NCBI GenBank assembly: GCA_944387065.1
Contig: CALXDM010000005.1
Location: 33,478 to 97,477 of the forward strand
DNA from: an uncultured Oscillospiraceae bacterium
GTDB lineage: Bacteria > Bacillota > Clostridia > Oscillospirales > Oscillospiraceae
Direction: 5' to 3'
Length of the DNA stretch: 64,000 nucleotides
Shown here: positions 1-7,313 of the stretch, piece by piece
Position numbering within the stretch: the first letter of the stretch is position 1
How the letters are laid out: the number at the start of each line of letters is the position of its first letter
Program-made: the position numbers and the translations under genes
The notes under the pieces: generated by a model
Told to the model about the DNA's origin: nothing
The model's input: the letters and a program-made list of their open reading frames with translations, nothing else
Database searches by the model: none

Positions 1-489
1 GTGGTGGACGGCGGCGTGGAGCAGGATGTCCAGCCCCCGGCGCTTCCGGGCCGACACCGGGATCACCGGGATGCCCAGCATCTCTGGCAGGCGGTGCAGG
101 TCGATCTCCATGCCCCGCTTCTCCACGATGTCCATCATGTTCAGGGCCAGCACCACCGGCTTGCCCAGCTCCAGCAGCTGCAGCGTCAGATACAGGCTGC
201 GCTCCAGGGTAGAGGCGTCGGCCACGTTGATCATCACATCCACCTCATCGCTGAGGATGAACTGCCGGGCCACCGTCTCCTCCATGGTGTAGGAACTCAG
301 GCTGTAAGTGCCGGGCAGGTCCACCAGCCGGATGTCCAGGCCATGGTCCTGGATGGCCCCCTCCACCCGTTCCACCGTGACCCCCGGCCAGTTAGCCACC
401 TTCAGGTTGGCCCCGGTGTAGGCGTTGAACAGGGTGGTCTTGCCGCAGTTGGGGTTGCCGATGAACCCGATGGTCATCCCCCCGCTCAT
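1..489 (-). CDS. feoB: Ferrous iron transport protein B, N-terminal part (runs off the left edge)
   Basis: The first 163 residues of FeoB, the inner-membrane Fe(II) permease with a cytosolic GTPase domain. The G1 loop GNPNCGKT is at residues 11-18, followed by the G3 motif DLPGTYSL and the G4 motif NMMD, so the visible part is the G domain; the membrane channel lies outside the window. The start overlaps the feoA stop as ATGA, which indicates translational coupling, although a second ATG four codons later (MTIGF) is also possible. The frame is open to position 1. It forms an operon with feoA and faces the ArsR/AraC/ZIP operon. Confidence 0.95.
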   Translation of the reverse strand, partial: MSGGMTIGFIGNPNCGKTTLFNAYTGANLKVANWPGVTVERVEGAIQDHGLDIRLVDLPGTYSLSSYTMEETVARQFILSDEVDVMINVADASTLERSLYLTLQLLELGKPVVLALNMMDIVEKRGMEIDLHRLPEMLGIPVIPVSARKRRGLDILLHAAVHH

Positions 490-710
490 GCCTCGTCCTC
501 CACTTCGATGTTCCGGGTGATATAGGCCCCCAGGGCAAACCTGGCCCCCCGCAGCCGGATGATGAGGATGCCATCCCCCTTCCGGTTGAGGACGGACACC
601 GGCGTCCGCCGGGTCATCCCCAGCGCCTCCAGCCGGCGCTGGACCTGAAAGGGTAGGTGGATCTCCTTCACCCGGTAAGTTTGTCCGATCTGCCCGTGCC
701 GCAAACGCAT
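486..710 (-). CDS. feoA: Ferrous iron transport protein A
   Basis: A 74-residue protein with the SH3-like FeoA fold pattern: a conserved LEALGM turn near residue 30, then alternating beta strands ending in ALGAYITRNIEVE. FeoA is a small cytosolic accessory protein that binds FeoB and is needed for Fe(II) uptake. The length is normal for the family. It is the first gene of the feoAB operon and overlaps feoB by four bases. A G-rich stretch precedes the ATG as a weak ribosome binding site. A sigma-A-like promoter lies about 30 bases upstream. No Fur box was recognised by eye. Confidence 0.93.
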   Translation of the reverse strand: MRLRHGQIGQTYRVKEIHLPFQVQRRLEALGMTRRTPVSVLNRKGDGILIIRLRGARFALGAYITRNIEVEDEA

Positions 711-746
711 CTGTACGCCCCCTATGCATTGGTGTTTTCGCTTTTT

Positions 747-775
747 ATCTTACTCCACAGCAGGCCAGGCCGCAA
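747..775 (-). promoter_or_regulatory. Probable sigma-A promoter of feoAB
   Basis: On the minus strand a TTGCGG -35 (770-775) and a TAAGAT -10 (747-752) are separated by 17 bases. The predicted transcript starts about 30 bases before feoA. It lies back to back with the promoter of the ArsR operon, so a metal-responsive repressor bound between them could affect both. Confidence 0.5.
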
Positions 776-803
776 GTCCAAATCTCCCCCAAAATCCCAT
801 GCG

Positions 804-832
804 TTGACTTTTCCCGCTCAATTGTATATACT
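804..832 (+). promoter_or_regulatory. Sigma-A promoter of the arsR-araC-zip operon
   Basis: TTGACT (804-809), a 17-base spacer and TATACT (827-832). A short inverted repeat, GCTGC-aaac-GCAGC (834-847), overlaps the predicted start of transcription. It could be an operator for the ArsR-type protein encoded just downstream; that role is inference. Confidence 0.7.
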
Positions 833-889
833 GGCTGCAAACGCAGCGGCTGGACAGCCCGTGCGCCGCACCGCAAAGGGGGAACCGGG

Positions 890-1252
890 ATGACGGGGAA
901 ACCACTGCCCCATGACCATGGGCAGAAAACAGAGGCCATTCTGGAACGGGTACCCCGGCTGGATCAGTTCCAGACCGTGGCCGACATCTTTAAGCAGCTG
1001 GGCGACGGCAGCCGGATCCGCATCTTCTGGCTGCTTTGCCATTGCGAGCAGTGCGTCATCAACCTGTCCTCCATGGTGGAGATGAGCAGCCCGGCGGTCT
1101 CCCACCACCTGCGCCAGCTCAAGAGCGGCGGGCTCATCGTCAGCCGCCGGGAAGGCCGGGAGGTCTACTACAAGGCGGCCCAAACCCAGCGTGCCCAGTT
1201 GCTGCACCACATGATCGAGGCCATGGTGGAGATTGCCTGTCCCTCCCCTTGA
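890..1252 (+). CDS. ArsR/SmtB-family metal-sensing repressor
   Basis: A 120-residue winged-helix regulator. The recognition helix region reads MSSPAVSHHLRQLK (about 65-78) and the wing reads SRREGREVYY, both typical of ArsR/SmtB. Cysteines at 50, 52 and 55 sit just before the recognition helix, where ArsR and CadC bind metal through their alpha-3 cysteines. His106/His107 and Cys117 lie near the dimer helix. Proteins of this family repress metal-resistance or uptake operons until metal binds. It heads an operon with an AraC regulator and a ZIP transporter and is divergent from feoAB. The ribosome binding site is AAAGGGGGA. Which metal it senses cannot be told from the sequence. Confidence 0.88.
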   Translation: MTGKPLPHDHGQKTEAILERVPRLDQFQTVADIFKQLGDGSRIRIFWLLCHCEQCVINLSSMVEMSSPAVSHHLRQLKSGGLIVSRREGREVYYKAAQTQRAQLLHHMIEAMVEIACPSP

Positions 1253-1276
1253 TCCTATGCCCAGAGGAGGGATTCC

Positions 1277-2305
1277 ATGATGCGAGCGGAATTTGCCCGG
1301 CTGGAGCAGTCCCTGGCCCGGGTACCCATGGGCTGCTTGGCCGTGGAGCGGCACGCCGGGGAGGACGGTCCCACCCCCTTCCCCTCCGGCCTACGCGCCC
1401 AAGTGGACGGCCGGGGGGCGGTGGGGGTCTACCAGCCCCTGCCCGGCGTACAGGTGTGCCTGTGGCGCTTTGCCGCCAGCCGGGTGGACTTCGCCCCTGC
1501 CGCGTCGGGCTCCGTCCTGGCGGTCACCCACTGCCGGCTGGGCCGGGTGGTGTGGGATCCGGAGGAGAACGCCCCAGGGGAGCTGGATGCGGGGGAGGTG
1601 GCCCTGGGCCATCTGGGCAAGGGTGGGATAGCCCTGCGCTTCCCCTTGGACGCTTTTCAAGGGGTGTCCATGCTGCTCAGCCCGGAGGCGCTGGAGCGGA
1701 GCTGTCCCCCGTTTCCCGGGCTGGACGGCGGGGTTCTGGAGCATCTCCCCCCTGATCACGGCGCCGCCACCCTTCCAGGCGACCCGGACGCGGCCTGCAT
1801 CTTCGATCCCCTCTACCGCGCCCCGCCCGCCCACCTGTCCCCCCTGTGCGCGCTGAAGGCCCAGGAGCTGCTGCTGTGGCTGGCCCGGCAAGGCCCCAGC
1901 CTTGCCTCGCCCATCCCCTACCCCGCCCAGCAGGAACGGGTGATCCGGGAGATCCACCGCCTACTCACCACCCACCTGGACCGGCGCTTCACCATCCAAG
2001 AGCTCTCCCGGCGCTACCTCATCAACACCACCACCCTGAAGCAGCGCTTCAAAGCGGCGTATGGGCTACCCATCGCCGCCTATATGAAGCGCTACCGTGT
2101 CCGCCGGGCCGCCCAGCTGCTGCTGGAACCGGACGTGCGCATCGCCGATGTGGCCTCTCAGGTGGGCTATGGAACCCAGGGAAAGTTCACCCAGGCCTTC
2201 CAGGACGTGCTGGGCCAGTCCCCCTCCCAGTACCGCAGACAGCGCCTTGCCCGGCCCGGCCCACCCCCGGAGGATCCCTCCGTGGGGCCCAGCCCTTCAT
2301 TTTGA
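1277..2305 (+). CDS. AraC-family transcriptional regulator, PchR-like
   Basis: A 342-residue protein with an unrecognised N-terminal half and a C-terminal double helix-turn-helix domain (about 225-325). The first helix pair contains RFTIQELSRRYLINTTTLK and the second contains IADVASQVGYGTQGKFTQAF, the AraC signature. The spacing and the FKAAYG.PIAAYMKRYR segment resemble PchR, the ferripyochelin-type regulator subgroup; this assignment is by pattern only. An AGAGGAGG site lies six bases before the ATG. It sits between an ArsR sensor and a ZIP transporter, so a role in iron, zinc or manganese control is the likely reading. The N-terminal half may be a ligand-binding domain. Confidence 0.82.
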   Translation: MMRAEFARLEQSLARVPMGCLAVERHAGEDGPTPFPSGLRAQVDGRGAVGVYQPLPGVQVCLWRFAASRVDFAPAASGSVLAVTHCRLGRVVWDPEENAPGELDAGEVALGHLGKGGIALRFPLDAFQGVSMLLSPEALERSCPPFPGLDGGVLEHLPPDHGAATLPGDPDAACIFDPLYRAPPAHLSPLCALKAQELLLWLARQGPSLASPIPYPAQQERVIREIHRLLTTHLDRRFTIQELSRRYLINTTTLKQRFKAAYGLPIAAYMKRYRVRRAAQLLLEPDVRIADVASQVGYGTQGKFTQAFQDVLGQSPSQYRRQRLARPGPPPEDPSVGPSPSF

Positions 2306-2321
2306 CAAAGGAGCGTCCCCT

Positions 2322-3113
2322 ATGGCACAGACTTTAACCTTTCTCATCTTGCTCACCCTGCTCACCGGCGTGGGCGGACTCGCCCTGGGCGGCGGCCTGG
2401 CCGCCCTGCTCCGCCGGGAGTCCTCCCGGGCCACCGGCCTGCTGCTCTCCTTCACCGCAGGGCTGATGCTGTGTATCGTGTCCTTTGACATGGTGCCCCA
2501 TGCCATGGAGGCCACCGGGGCGGACTATCTGCCTCCCCTCTTTCTGGTGGCCGGATTTGCCCTCACCTTCCTGCTCAACGCCTGGATTGACAAGAGCGCC
2601 CACCACAGCCACGGACATGGCTCCCACCACTGCGCCTGCGGCCGCCATGACCTGCACACCGCCGGCATCGTGCTGGCCGCGGCGGTGGCCCTGCACAATA
2701 TGCCCGTGGGCATGGCCGTGGGCACCACCGTGGCCGCCCACGGCATCTGCTGGGCCAGCACCCTCTCCGCCGTCACCATCGGGCTGCACAACATCCCGGA
2801 GGGGATGAGCATCGCCCTCCCCCTACTCCATGACGGAAGCAAGGTCCGCGGCGCGGTGGGGGTGGCCGCCCTCAGCGGGTTGCCCACCGTGGCCGGCGCC
2901 CTGGTGGGCTACTTCATCGGCGGCCACACCCCTATGGCCCTGTCCATCCTGATGAGCATCGCCGGAGGAGCCATGCTCTATGTGGTCTTCTTCGAGCTGC
3001 TGCCCGAGGCTGGCCGTCAATGGCGTTCCCGCTGGACCGTCCTGGCCACCGTGGTGGGCTTTGCCCTGGGTGTGCTGCTCCTGCTCACCCCCGGCCACAG
3101 CCACGCCCATTGA
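2322..3113 (+). CDS. ZIP-family metal transporter
   Basis: A 263-residue protein with about eight membrane segments. The two ZIP signatures are present: HNMPVGMAVG in TM4 and HNIPEGMSIA in TM5, which carry the metal-binding His, Asn and Glu residues. Between TM3 and TM4 is a histidine/cysteine-rich loop beginning HHSHGHGSHHCACGRH, a probable metal-collecting loop. ZIP proteins move Zn(II), Fe(II) or Mn(II) into the cytoplasm. The ATG at 2322 is chosen because AAAGGAG lies eight bases before it. It is the last gene of the ArsR/AraC operon and is followed by a strong terminator. Confidence 0.92.
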   Translation: MAQTLTFLILLTLLTGVGGLALGGGLAALLRRESSRATGLLLSFTAGLMLCIVSFDMVPHAMEATGADYLPPLFLVAGFALTFLLNAWIDKSAHHSHGHGSHHCACGRHDLHTAGIVLAAAVALHNMPVGMAVGTTVAAHGICWASTLSAVTIGLHNIPEGMSIALPLLHDGSKVRGAVGVAALSGLPTVAGALVGYFIGGHTPMALSILMSIAGGAMLYVVFFELLPEAGRQWRSRWTVLATVVGFALGVLLLLTPGHSHAH

Positions 3114-3117
3114 GCAC

Positions 3118-3152
3118 AAAAAACCAGCGGCAGGGGAAACGCCCCCGCCGCT
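3118..3152 (-). terminator. Rho-independent terminator of the minus-strand membrane protein gene
   Basis: An 11-bp stem with one mismatch (3126-3136 with 3142-3152). On the minus strand it is followed by six U residues (A-tract at 3118-3123). It terminates the gene ending at 3190. Confidence 0.65.
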
Positions 3153-3161
3153 GATACGATT

Positions 3162-3190
3162 GGCCCGCCCCTGCAGGGGCGGGCCTTTCT
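3162..3190 (+). terminator. Rho-independent terminator of the ZIP operon
   Basis: A perfect 10-bp stem, GGCCCGCCCC with GGGGCGGGCC, around a TGCA loop, followed by TTTCT. It lies between convergent genes. Confidence 0.75.
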
Positions 3191-3966
3191 CACATCAGTT
3201 TTACAGTGAAGAACACCGCCTGGCAAAACAGCCAGCCAATCAGGCCAAAGATGAGGTAGAGCGCCGCCGACGTGCCCAGCACCAGTCCGGCCGCCAGCGC
3301 TGCCGCCACAATCCCGCAGGTGACCCAGGTGCTCACATAGTGGGAGCGCACCGGCATCAGCCGCCTGCCGCCCAGCACCCCGCCCGACTGCCGCAGCCGC
3401 CAGCACAGCGCTGCGGCCCCGGCCAGCACCATCCAGACCACGAGGAAACATCCTACGACCGCCCCGGGATGGCTGGGATAGTAAGCCCGATGGAGCCATA
3501 GCGCCGCGATCCCGCCTCCAGTAAGGACCGTGTTGACAAAGAAAGAGCGCTGGTAGAGGAAGTAGACCAGGATGAGCCCCGCCCCGATGGCCGGCAGCAC
3601 CAGCAGCACCCGCACCCCTTCATCATAGAAGTGGTAAGCCACCCAGGACACTGCCAGCAGGAAGATGGCCGCTCCAGTCAGGATCCTTGAGCGCAGCACA
3701 CCCTTGCCCCGCCGGGCCGCCTGCACCGCCCACACCGCGGCTGCCGCCGCCAGCGCGATGCCCAGGAAGCGGTACACCCGGAAAAACAGGAGCAGCCCCT
3801 GGGCCACCGACACCCGCCAGGCCGCACCGGTGATGTCCACATAAAAATACTTGACAAGCAGGACAACCAGCTCCGCCACCACCGCGACCAGCAGCCAGAG
3901 CAGCATCCGGTGAAAGGCCGCGTCCTCCGCCTGGCGGCGTTTGCTCTGCTGTTCCTTGTCGGTCAT
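3190..3966 (-). CDS. Polytopic membrane protein of unknown function
   Basis: About 258 residues with a charged N-terminus (MTDKEQQSKRRQAED) followed by seven or eight hydrophobic segments, spread from about residue 20 to the end. I do not recognise a family motif. A TTG start seven codons upstream is possible, but the ATG at 3966 is preceded by AAGGA at a suitable distance. It is a single-gene unit with its own promoter (4042-4070) and terminator. It is convergent with the ZIP gene and divergent from cytidine deaminase, so the context gives no functional clue. Confidence 0.7.
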   Translation of the reverse strand: MTDKEQQSKRRQAEDAAFHRMLLWLLVAVVAELVVLLVKYFYVDITGAAWRVSVAQGLLLFFRVYRFLGIALAAAAAVWAVQAARRGKGVLRSRILTGAAIFLLAVSWVAYHFYDEGVRVLLVLPAIGAGLILVYFLYQRSFFVNTVLTGGGIAALWLHRAYYPSHPGAVVGCFLVVWMVLAGAAALCWRLRQSGGVLGGRRLMPVRSHYVSTWVTCGIVAAALAAGLVLGTSAALYLIFGLIGWLFCQAVFFTVKLM

Positions 3967-4041
3967 TCTCATCATTCCTTTTTTCAATCATCGGGCAAAA
4001 TCCCGCGGCCGCAGCGCGGCAGCTGCAGAAAAGCATGATAT

Positions 4042-4070
4042 AGTATAGCAGAAATCCCCGCCCTTTGCAA
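4042..4070 (-). promoter_or_regulatory. Sigma-A promoter of the membrane protein gene
   Basis: On the minus strand TTGCAA (4065-4070), a 17-base spacer and TATACT (4042-4047). Confidence 0.65.
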
Positions 4071-4121
4071 CCAGAAAACCTCCCGTCCGACCCTGCCGCC
4101 CGGGAATTGCCCGGTTTCCCC

Positions 4122-4150
4122 TTGCTCCTTTTCCCATCCCGGCCTATAAT
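4122..4150 (+). promoter_or_regulatory. Sigma-A promoter of cdd
   Basis: TTGCTC (4122-4127), a 17-base spacer and a consensus TATAAT (4145-4150). The predicted start of transcription is near 4157, giving a very short leader. Confidence 0.65.
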
Positions 4151-4183
4151 AGGGTCAGCCAAACGGAAAGGATGCTGAGCGCA

Positions 4184-4591
4184 ATGCTGTCAGACAAAGA
4201 GTTAGTGGACCTTGCCTTCCAGATGCTGGAGCGTTCCTATGTCCCCTATTCCAAGTTCCCCGTGGGCGCCGCCTTGGTGTGCTCTGACGGAACCGTATTC
4301 ACCGGCTGCAATGTGGAGAACGCCGCCTACGGTTCCACCATCTGCGCCGAGCGCACCGCCCTGGTCAAGGCGGTGAGCGAAGGGCGCCGGGATGATCTGG
4401 AGCGCATCGCCGTCGTGGGTAACAGCGCCGACTACTGCTGGCCCTGCGGGGCCTGCCGGCAAATGCTCTATGAGTTCAACCCCAACCTTACGGTGCTGGT
4501 GGCCCGGGCCGACCGGCAGTTTGTCTCTTTCCCGCTGCATGAGCTGCTGCCCCACGGGTTCGGCCCCAAGGCGCTGACCCAGGCCGAATAG
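4184..4591 (+). CDS. cdd: Cytidine deaminase
   Basis: A 135-residue homotetrameric-type cytidine deaminase, which hydrolyses cytidine and deoxycytidine to uridine forms in pyrimidine salvage. The zinc site is complete: CAERTA (Cys and catalytic Glu, near residue 54) and PCGACRQ (two Cys, near residue 90). SKFPVGAA and GCNVENAAYG are the substrate-side motifs. An upstream ATG at 4172 is in frame, but the AAAGG site would touch it, so the ATG at 4184 is preferred. The gene is monocistronic or read with the DUF378 gene. Confidence 0.93.
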   Translation: MLSDKELVDLAFQMLERSYVPYSKFPVGAALVCSDGTVFTGCNVENAAYGSTICAERTALVKAVSEGRRDDLERIAVVGNSADYCWPCGACRQMLYEFNPNLTVLVARADRQFVSFPLHELLPHGFGPKALTQAE

Positions 4592-4704
4592 CCGTCGCAG
4601 CCTGGCCGGTCAGCGTTGATTTTTGTCAAAACATCAAAACTTTCCAGCATTTCTTCCCTGCCCCCGCACAAACTATCCCCGTGGAGGCAAGGAGGTTTTC
4701 AACC

Positions 4705-4920
4705 ATGTTTTTGGATAAATTGGCCCTGACTTTGGCCGTCATTGGCGGCCTGAACTGGGGCGCCATCGGTCTGTTCAACTTTGACCTGGTGGCCTTCCTC
4801 TGCGGTGGCTCCGGGACCTGGCTGGCCCGCATCATCTATACGGTGGTGGGCATCGCCGCCCTGTGGTGCATCACGCTGCTGTTCCGCAGTGAGCGCGCCC
4901 CCCGCAGCAGCCACGCATAA
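4705..4920 (+). CDS. DUF378 family small membrane protein
   Basis: A 71-residue protein with two membrane segments and the family signature GGLNWGAIGLFNFDLVA near the N-terminus. DUF378 (YuzA-like) proteins are widespread in Firmicutes and have no established function. An AAGGAGG site nine bases before the ATG at 4705 fixes the start; an upstream GTG at 4681 is in frame but has no site. It lies about 110 bases after cdd and is followed by a strong terminator. Confidence 0.85.
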   Translation: MFLDKLALTLAVIGGLNWGAIGLFNFDLVAFLCGGSGTWLARIIYTVVGIAALWCITLLFRSERAPRSSHA

Positions 4921-4927
4921 GCCCCAT

Positions 4928-4965
4928 ACCGGCGCAAGGGAAATCCCTTGCGCCGGTCTATTTTT
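4928..4965 (+). terminator. Rho-independent terminator after the DUF378 gene
   Basis: A perfect 13-bp stem (4928-4940 with 4945-4957) with an AAAT loop, followed by CTATTTTTC. Confidence 0.85.
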
Positions 4966-4969
4966 CGGC

Positions 4970-5431
4970 CTATTTTAACCACGCACTCAGCTTGCCCGAC
5001 TCCACTTCCACCACGCCATAGCCCGGCCGCTCCCGCACGCCGCCCGCCGTTCCCGGGTTGAACAGCCAGGGCCCAGCCCCCGCCGGCAGGTTCAATCCCT
5101 GGTGGGTGTGGCCAAAGCAGACCATATCCACCCCCGCCTGCCGCCCGGCGGCCATCAGCCCATCCAAGCCCGACTTTGCCCTTTGCAGATGGCCGTGCAC
5201 CAGCAGAAAGCGCGCCCCCTCCACCTCCACGAGCAGCTCATCCGGCCCCGCCTCCCAGTCGCAGTTGCCCCGCAGCACATCCATGGGAAGGCTTGGATAT
5301 CGGCCGGCCAGGGCCTGTCCATCCCGCAGGTTGTCCCCCAGGAAGAACACCCGGTCAGGACGCTCCCGCTCCACAGCCGCGGCCATCCGGCCCACCTGTC
5401 CATGGGAGTCTGAAAAAATTGCGATCTTCAC
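4970..5431 (-). CDS. YfcE/MJ0936-type metallophosphoesterase
   Basis: A 153-residue calcineurin-like phosphoesterase. Metal-binding motifs appear in the normal order: FSDSHG (residues 6-11), GDN near 37, GNCD near 61, HGH near 84 and GHTH near 111. The family hydrolyses phosphodiesters or phosphomonoesters with two metal ions; the natural substrate is usually unknown. In Firmicutes the gene often sits beside rph and rdgB, but here it is separate. The start is a GTG at 5431, chosen because the conserved VKIAIFSDSHG begins there and a GAAAGGG precedes it. Longer upstream reading frame would precede the family N-terminus. Confidence 0.85.
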   Translation of the reverse strand: MKIAIFSDSHGQVGRMAAAVERERPDRVFFLGDNLRDGQALAGRYPSLPMDVLRGNCDWEAGPDELLVEVEGARFLLVHGHLQRAKSGLDGLMAAGRQAGVDMVCFGHTHQGLNLPAGAGPWLFNPGTAGGVRERPGYGVVEVESGKLSAWLK

Positions 5432-5435
5432 AGGG

Positions 5436-5464
5436 TTCACCCTTTCCCGCTTGCTACATATACT
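5436..5464 (+). promoter_or_regulatory. Possible promoter of the 5514-6526 operon
   Basis: TTCACC (5436-5441), a 17-base spacer and TATACT (5459-5464), about 50 bases before the first gene. The -35 box is weak. Confidence 0.4.
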
Positions 5465-5513
5465 GGGACAGGAAACCCCACCCGGGGTTTCATCGGAAAC
5501 GGAGGGAATTGCC

Positions 5514-5777
5514 ATGCCAGGCTTCGATTCACTGCGCAACGACCCCCAGGCCTCCCGGCTACTGGGCGACTCGGCCAAGCTGGAACAGCTCAAGGACGCG
5601 CCGGAGACCCAAAAACTCTTTGACATGCTCCGCCAAGGGACCGGGGGCGAGCTGGAGCAGGCTGCCGGCAAGGCCGCCAAAGGGGATACCGGACAGCTGA
5701 TGGGCGCCATCCGCCGGCTGATGGCCGACCCGGAGGGAGCCCAGCTGATCCAGAAGATGAAGGAGAAACTGAAATAA
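5514..5777 (+). CDS. Small hydrophilic protein of unknown function, gene 1 of a three-gene operon
   Basis: An 87-residue, probably helical protein without membrane segments, rich in Leu, Gln, Lys and Glu, ending QLIQKMKEKLK. It begins FDSLRNDPQASRLLGDSAKL, and the motif LxxLxxxPExQKLFDML may form an amphipathic helix. I do not recognise a family. A GGAGGG site lies seven bases before the ATG. The next two genes follow on the same strand, the first after 28 bases and the second overlapping it, which suggests that all three products act together. Confidence 0.75.
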   Translation: MPGFDSLRNDPQASRLLGDSAKLEQLKDAPETQKLFDMLRQGTGGELEQAAGKAAKGDTGQLMGAIRRLMADPEGAQLIQKMKEKLK

Positions 5778-5805
5778 CAACAGCTCTGGAGGGGAGGGGC
5801 GTGGC

Positions 5806-6219
5806 GTGAGTGAACTGGAGGAAAAGCTGGAGGGGATCCTGAGCAATCCCAAGGCCATGGAGCAGATCTTCTCCCTGGCCCAGTCCCTGGGGAAAGGCTC
5901 CGCCTCCGCCCCGCCCCCCGCCGGCGATCCCCCGCCCCAACGGGAGACGCCCCCCGCCCCGGCCGCCGAGCCAGAGGGCGGCGGCCTGCTGGGCGCCCTG
6001 AGCCAGGTGGACCCCCGCCTGATCTCCGGGGCAGTCCAGCTGATGAGCCGGTACAACAGCCAGGACGACGGCCGGGTGGCCCTGCTCCACGCCCTGCGCC
6101 CCTTTGTCAAGGAGCGCCGCTACGCCCGGCTGGACCAGGCCATCCAGATCGCCAAGCTCTCTCGGCTGATCCGGATGGGGCTGGAGCTGCTGCGCCCAAG
6201 GGAGGATCCCCATGTATAA
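5806..6219 (+). CDS. Protein of unknown function with Pro/Ala-rich linker, gene 2 of the operon
   Basis: A 137-residue protein. The N-terminal helix (SELEEKLEGILSNPKAMEQI, residues 2-21) resembles the end of the gene 1 product. A Pro/Ala/Glu-rich linker spans about 33-60, and a helical C-terminal domain (about 62-130) contains GRVALLHALRPFVKERRYARL. The start is a GTG with a long G-rich ribosome binding site. It overlaps the next gene by eight bases. No signal peptide or membrane segment is visible. Function is unknown. Confidence 0.75.
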   Translation: MSELEEKLEGILSNPKAMEQIFSLAQSLGKGSASAPPPAGDPPPQRETPPAPAAEPEGGGLLGALSQVDPRLISGAVQLMSRYNSQDDGRVALLHALRPFVKERRYARLDQAIQIAKLSRLIRMGLELLRPREDPHV

Positions 6220-6526
6220 CCACTATCAGGGAAACCCAGAGTTCATCGTCCTGGACGCCGAGCCGGAGGACACCCGGGATCAGGCCCAGCCCGAACCTCA
6301 GCCAGCCCAGGCCCCAACCTCCGGCCACTCCCCCGTACTGGGCGAGCTCACCGGCAGCCTGGGCCAGCTGCTGGGCGGTTTGCGCAAGCACTTCTCCCTG
6401 GAGCGGCTGGACACCGGGGACATCCTGCTGGTGCTGATCATCCTCTTCCTCTACCTGGAGGGGGATAACCTGGAGCTGGTGATCACCCTTGGGCTGATGC
6501 TGCTGCTGGGCCTGGGGGAGGATTGA
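6212..6526 (+). CDS. Small protein with C-terminal hydrophobic hairpin, gene 3 of the operon
   Basis: A 104-residue protein. The first 65 residues are hydrophilic and Pro/Gln-rich. The end holds two short hydrophobic segments split by acidic residues (ILLVLIILFLYLEGDNLELV), as in a membrane-bound hairpin. It could anchor the two soluble partners to the membrane, but that is inference. The stop codon directly abuts the stop of the convergent gene at 6527, with no terminator between them. Confidence 0.75.
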   Translation: MYNHYQGNPEFIVLDAEPEDTRDQAQPEPQPAQAPTSGHSPVLGELTGSLGQLLGGLRKHFSLERLDTGDILLVLIILFLYLEGDNLELVITLGLMLLLGLGED

Positions 6527-7279
6527 TCACTCCCGGGGCGACGTCCCGTCAGGCAGGACAAACCAGTCCCCTGTCCCGGACAGGGGGCTGGTGAGCTGGC
6601 GGGAGCTCATCTCGTACACCACCTGCCCCTCCGACTCGGTCTGGGCAGCGATGAGCAGGCCGCTGTTCACCGAGATCCAATACCGGTATAGGTAGCCCAG
6701 CTGCTCGTGCTCAAACTCCACATAGATGCAGTCCTGCCCGTCCCGCTCCACATAGCCTGCTTGGGTAATCCCGGCCGGATCCAGCGCCAGCACGTCCTCA
6801 TAGGTGGGCAGGCGCTGGGCCAGGTCGGCACTCTGATCGCCGGCGGGGGCCCGGTAAACCTGGTCCTGGCCGTCATACCACAGCCAGAGCTGCCCGTCGC
6901 CCACAAGGGAGCACTCCACCAAGCCGGAGGGCAAGGTGGTCTCGGTGCGCACCCAGCCGCCCTCCACCCAGACCTGGGCGGCGATGGAGCCCACCGCCTC
7001 CCCATCCTCCAGGTAGGTCGCCGAAACGCTCCGGCTGTAACTCTCATACCGGCTCAGGCTGGAAATGGCCAGCTGGACAGTCTGAGGCGTGATCTCCACC
7101 GGGATGCCCCCAGCCGCCGGATCTCCGGTGGCCTGTCCCGGGGTGGAAGAGGCGTTCAGTCCAGGCGCCTCCAGCTCCGGGGTCTGGATGAACAGGTTCA
7201 GCCCAAAGCTATACAGCACCGCCACCAGCACCACGCAGGCGATGAGCACCGCCAGGATGGTCCGCTTTCTCTCCTCCAA
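6527..7279 (-). CDS. Membrane-anchored extracytoplasmic protein of unknown function
   Basis: About 250 residues: a short basic N-terminus (EERKR), one membrane segment (about 6-28), then a probable extracytoplasmic domain rich in beta strands with repeated aromatic/Gly turns (VWVEGGWVRTETTLPSG, LWLWYDGQDQVYRAP). The strand pattern recalls LolA/LppX-like or GerS-like proteins, but no diagnostic motif was found. The start is taken as TTG at 7279, just before the membrane segment, with GGGGGAG upstream; sequence further upstream is low in coding character. It follows mnaA by 34 bases and is the last gene of the long minus-strand run. Confidence 0.65.
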   Translation of the reverse strand: MEERKRTILAVLIACVVLVAVLYSFGLNLFIQTPELEAPGLNASSTPGQATGDPAAGGIPVEITPQTVQLAISSLSRYESYSRSVSATYLEDGEAVGSIAAQVWVEGGWVRTETTLPSGLVECSLVGDGQLWLWYDGQDQVYRAPAGDQSADLAQRLPTYEDVLALDPAGITQAGYVERDGQDCIYVEFEHEQLGYLYRYWISVNSGLLIAAQTESEGQVVYEMSSRQLTSPLSGTGDWFVLPDGTSPRE

Positions 7280-7313
7280 ATCACTCCCCCCTCTCCACGC
7301 TGGACAGCAGCCT

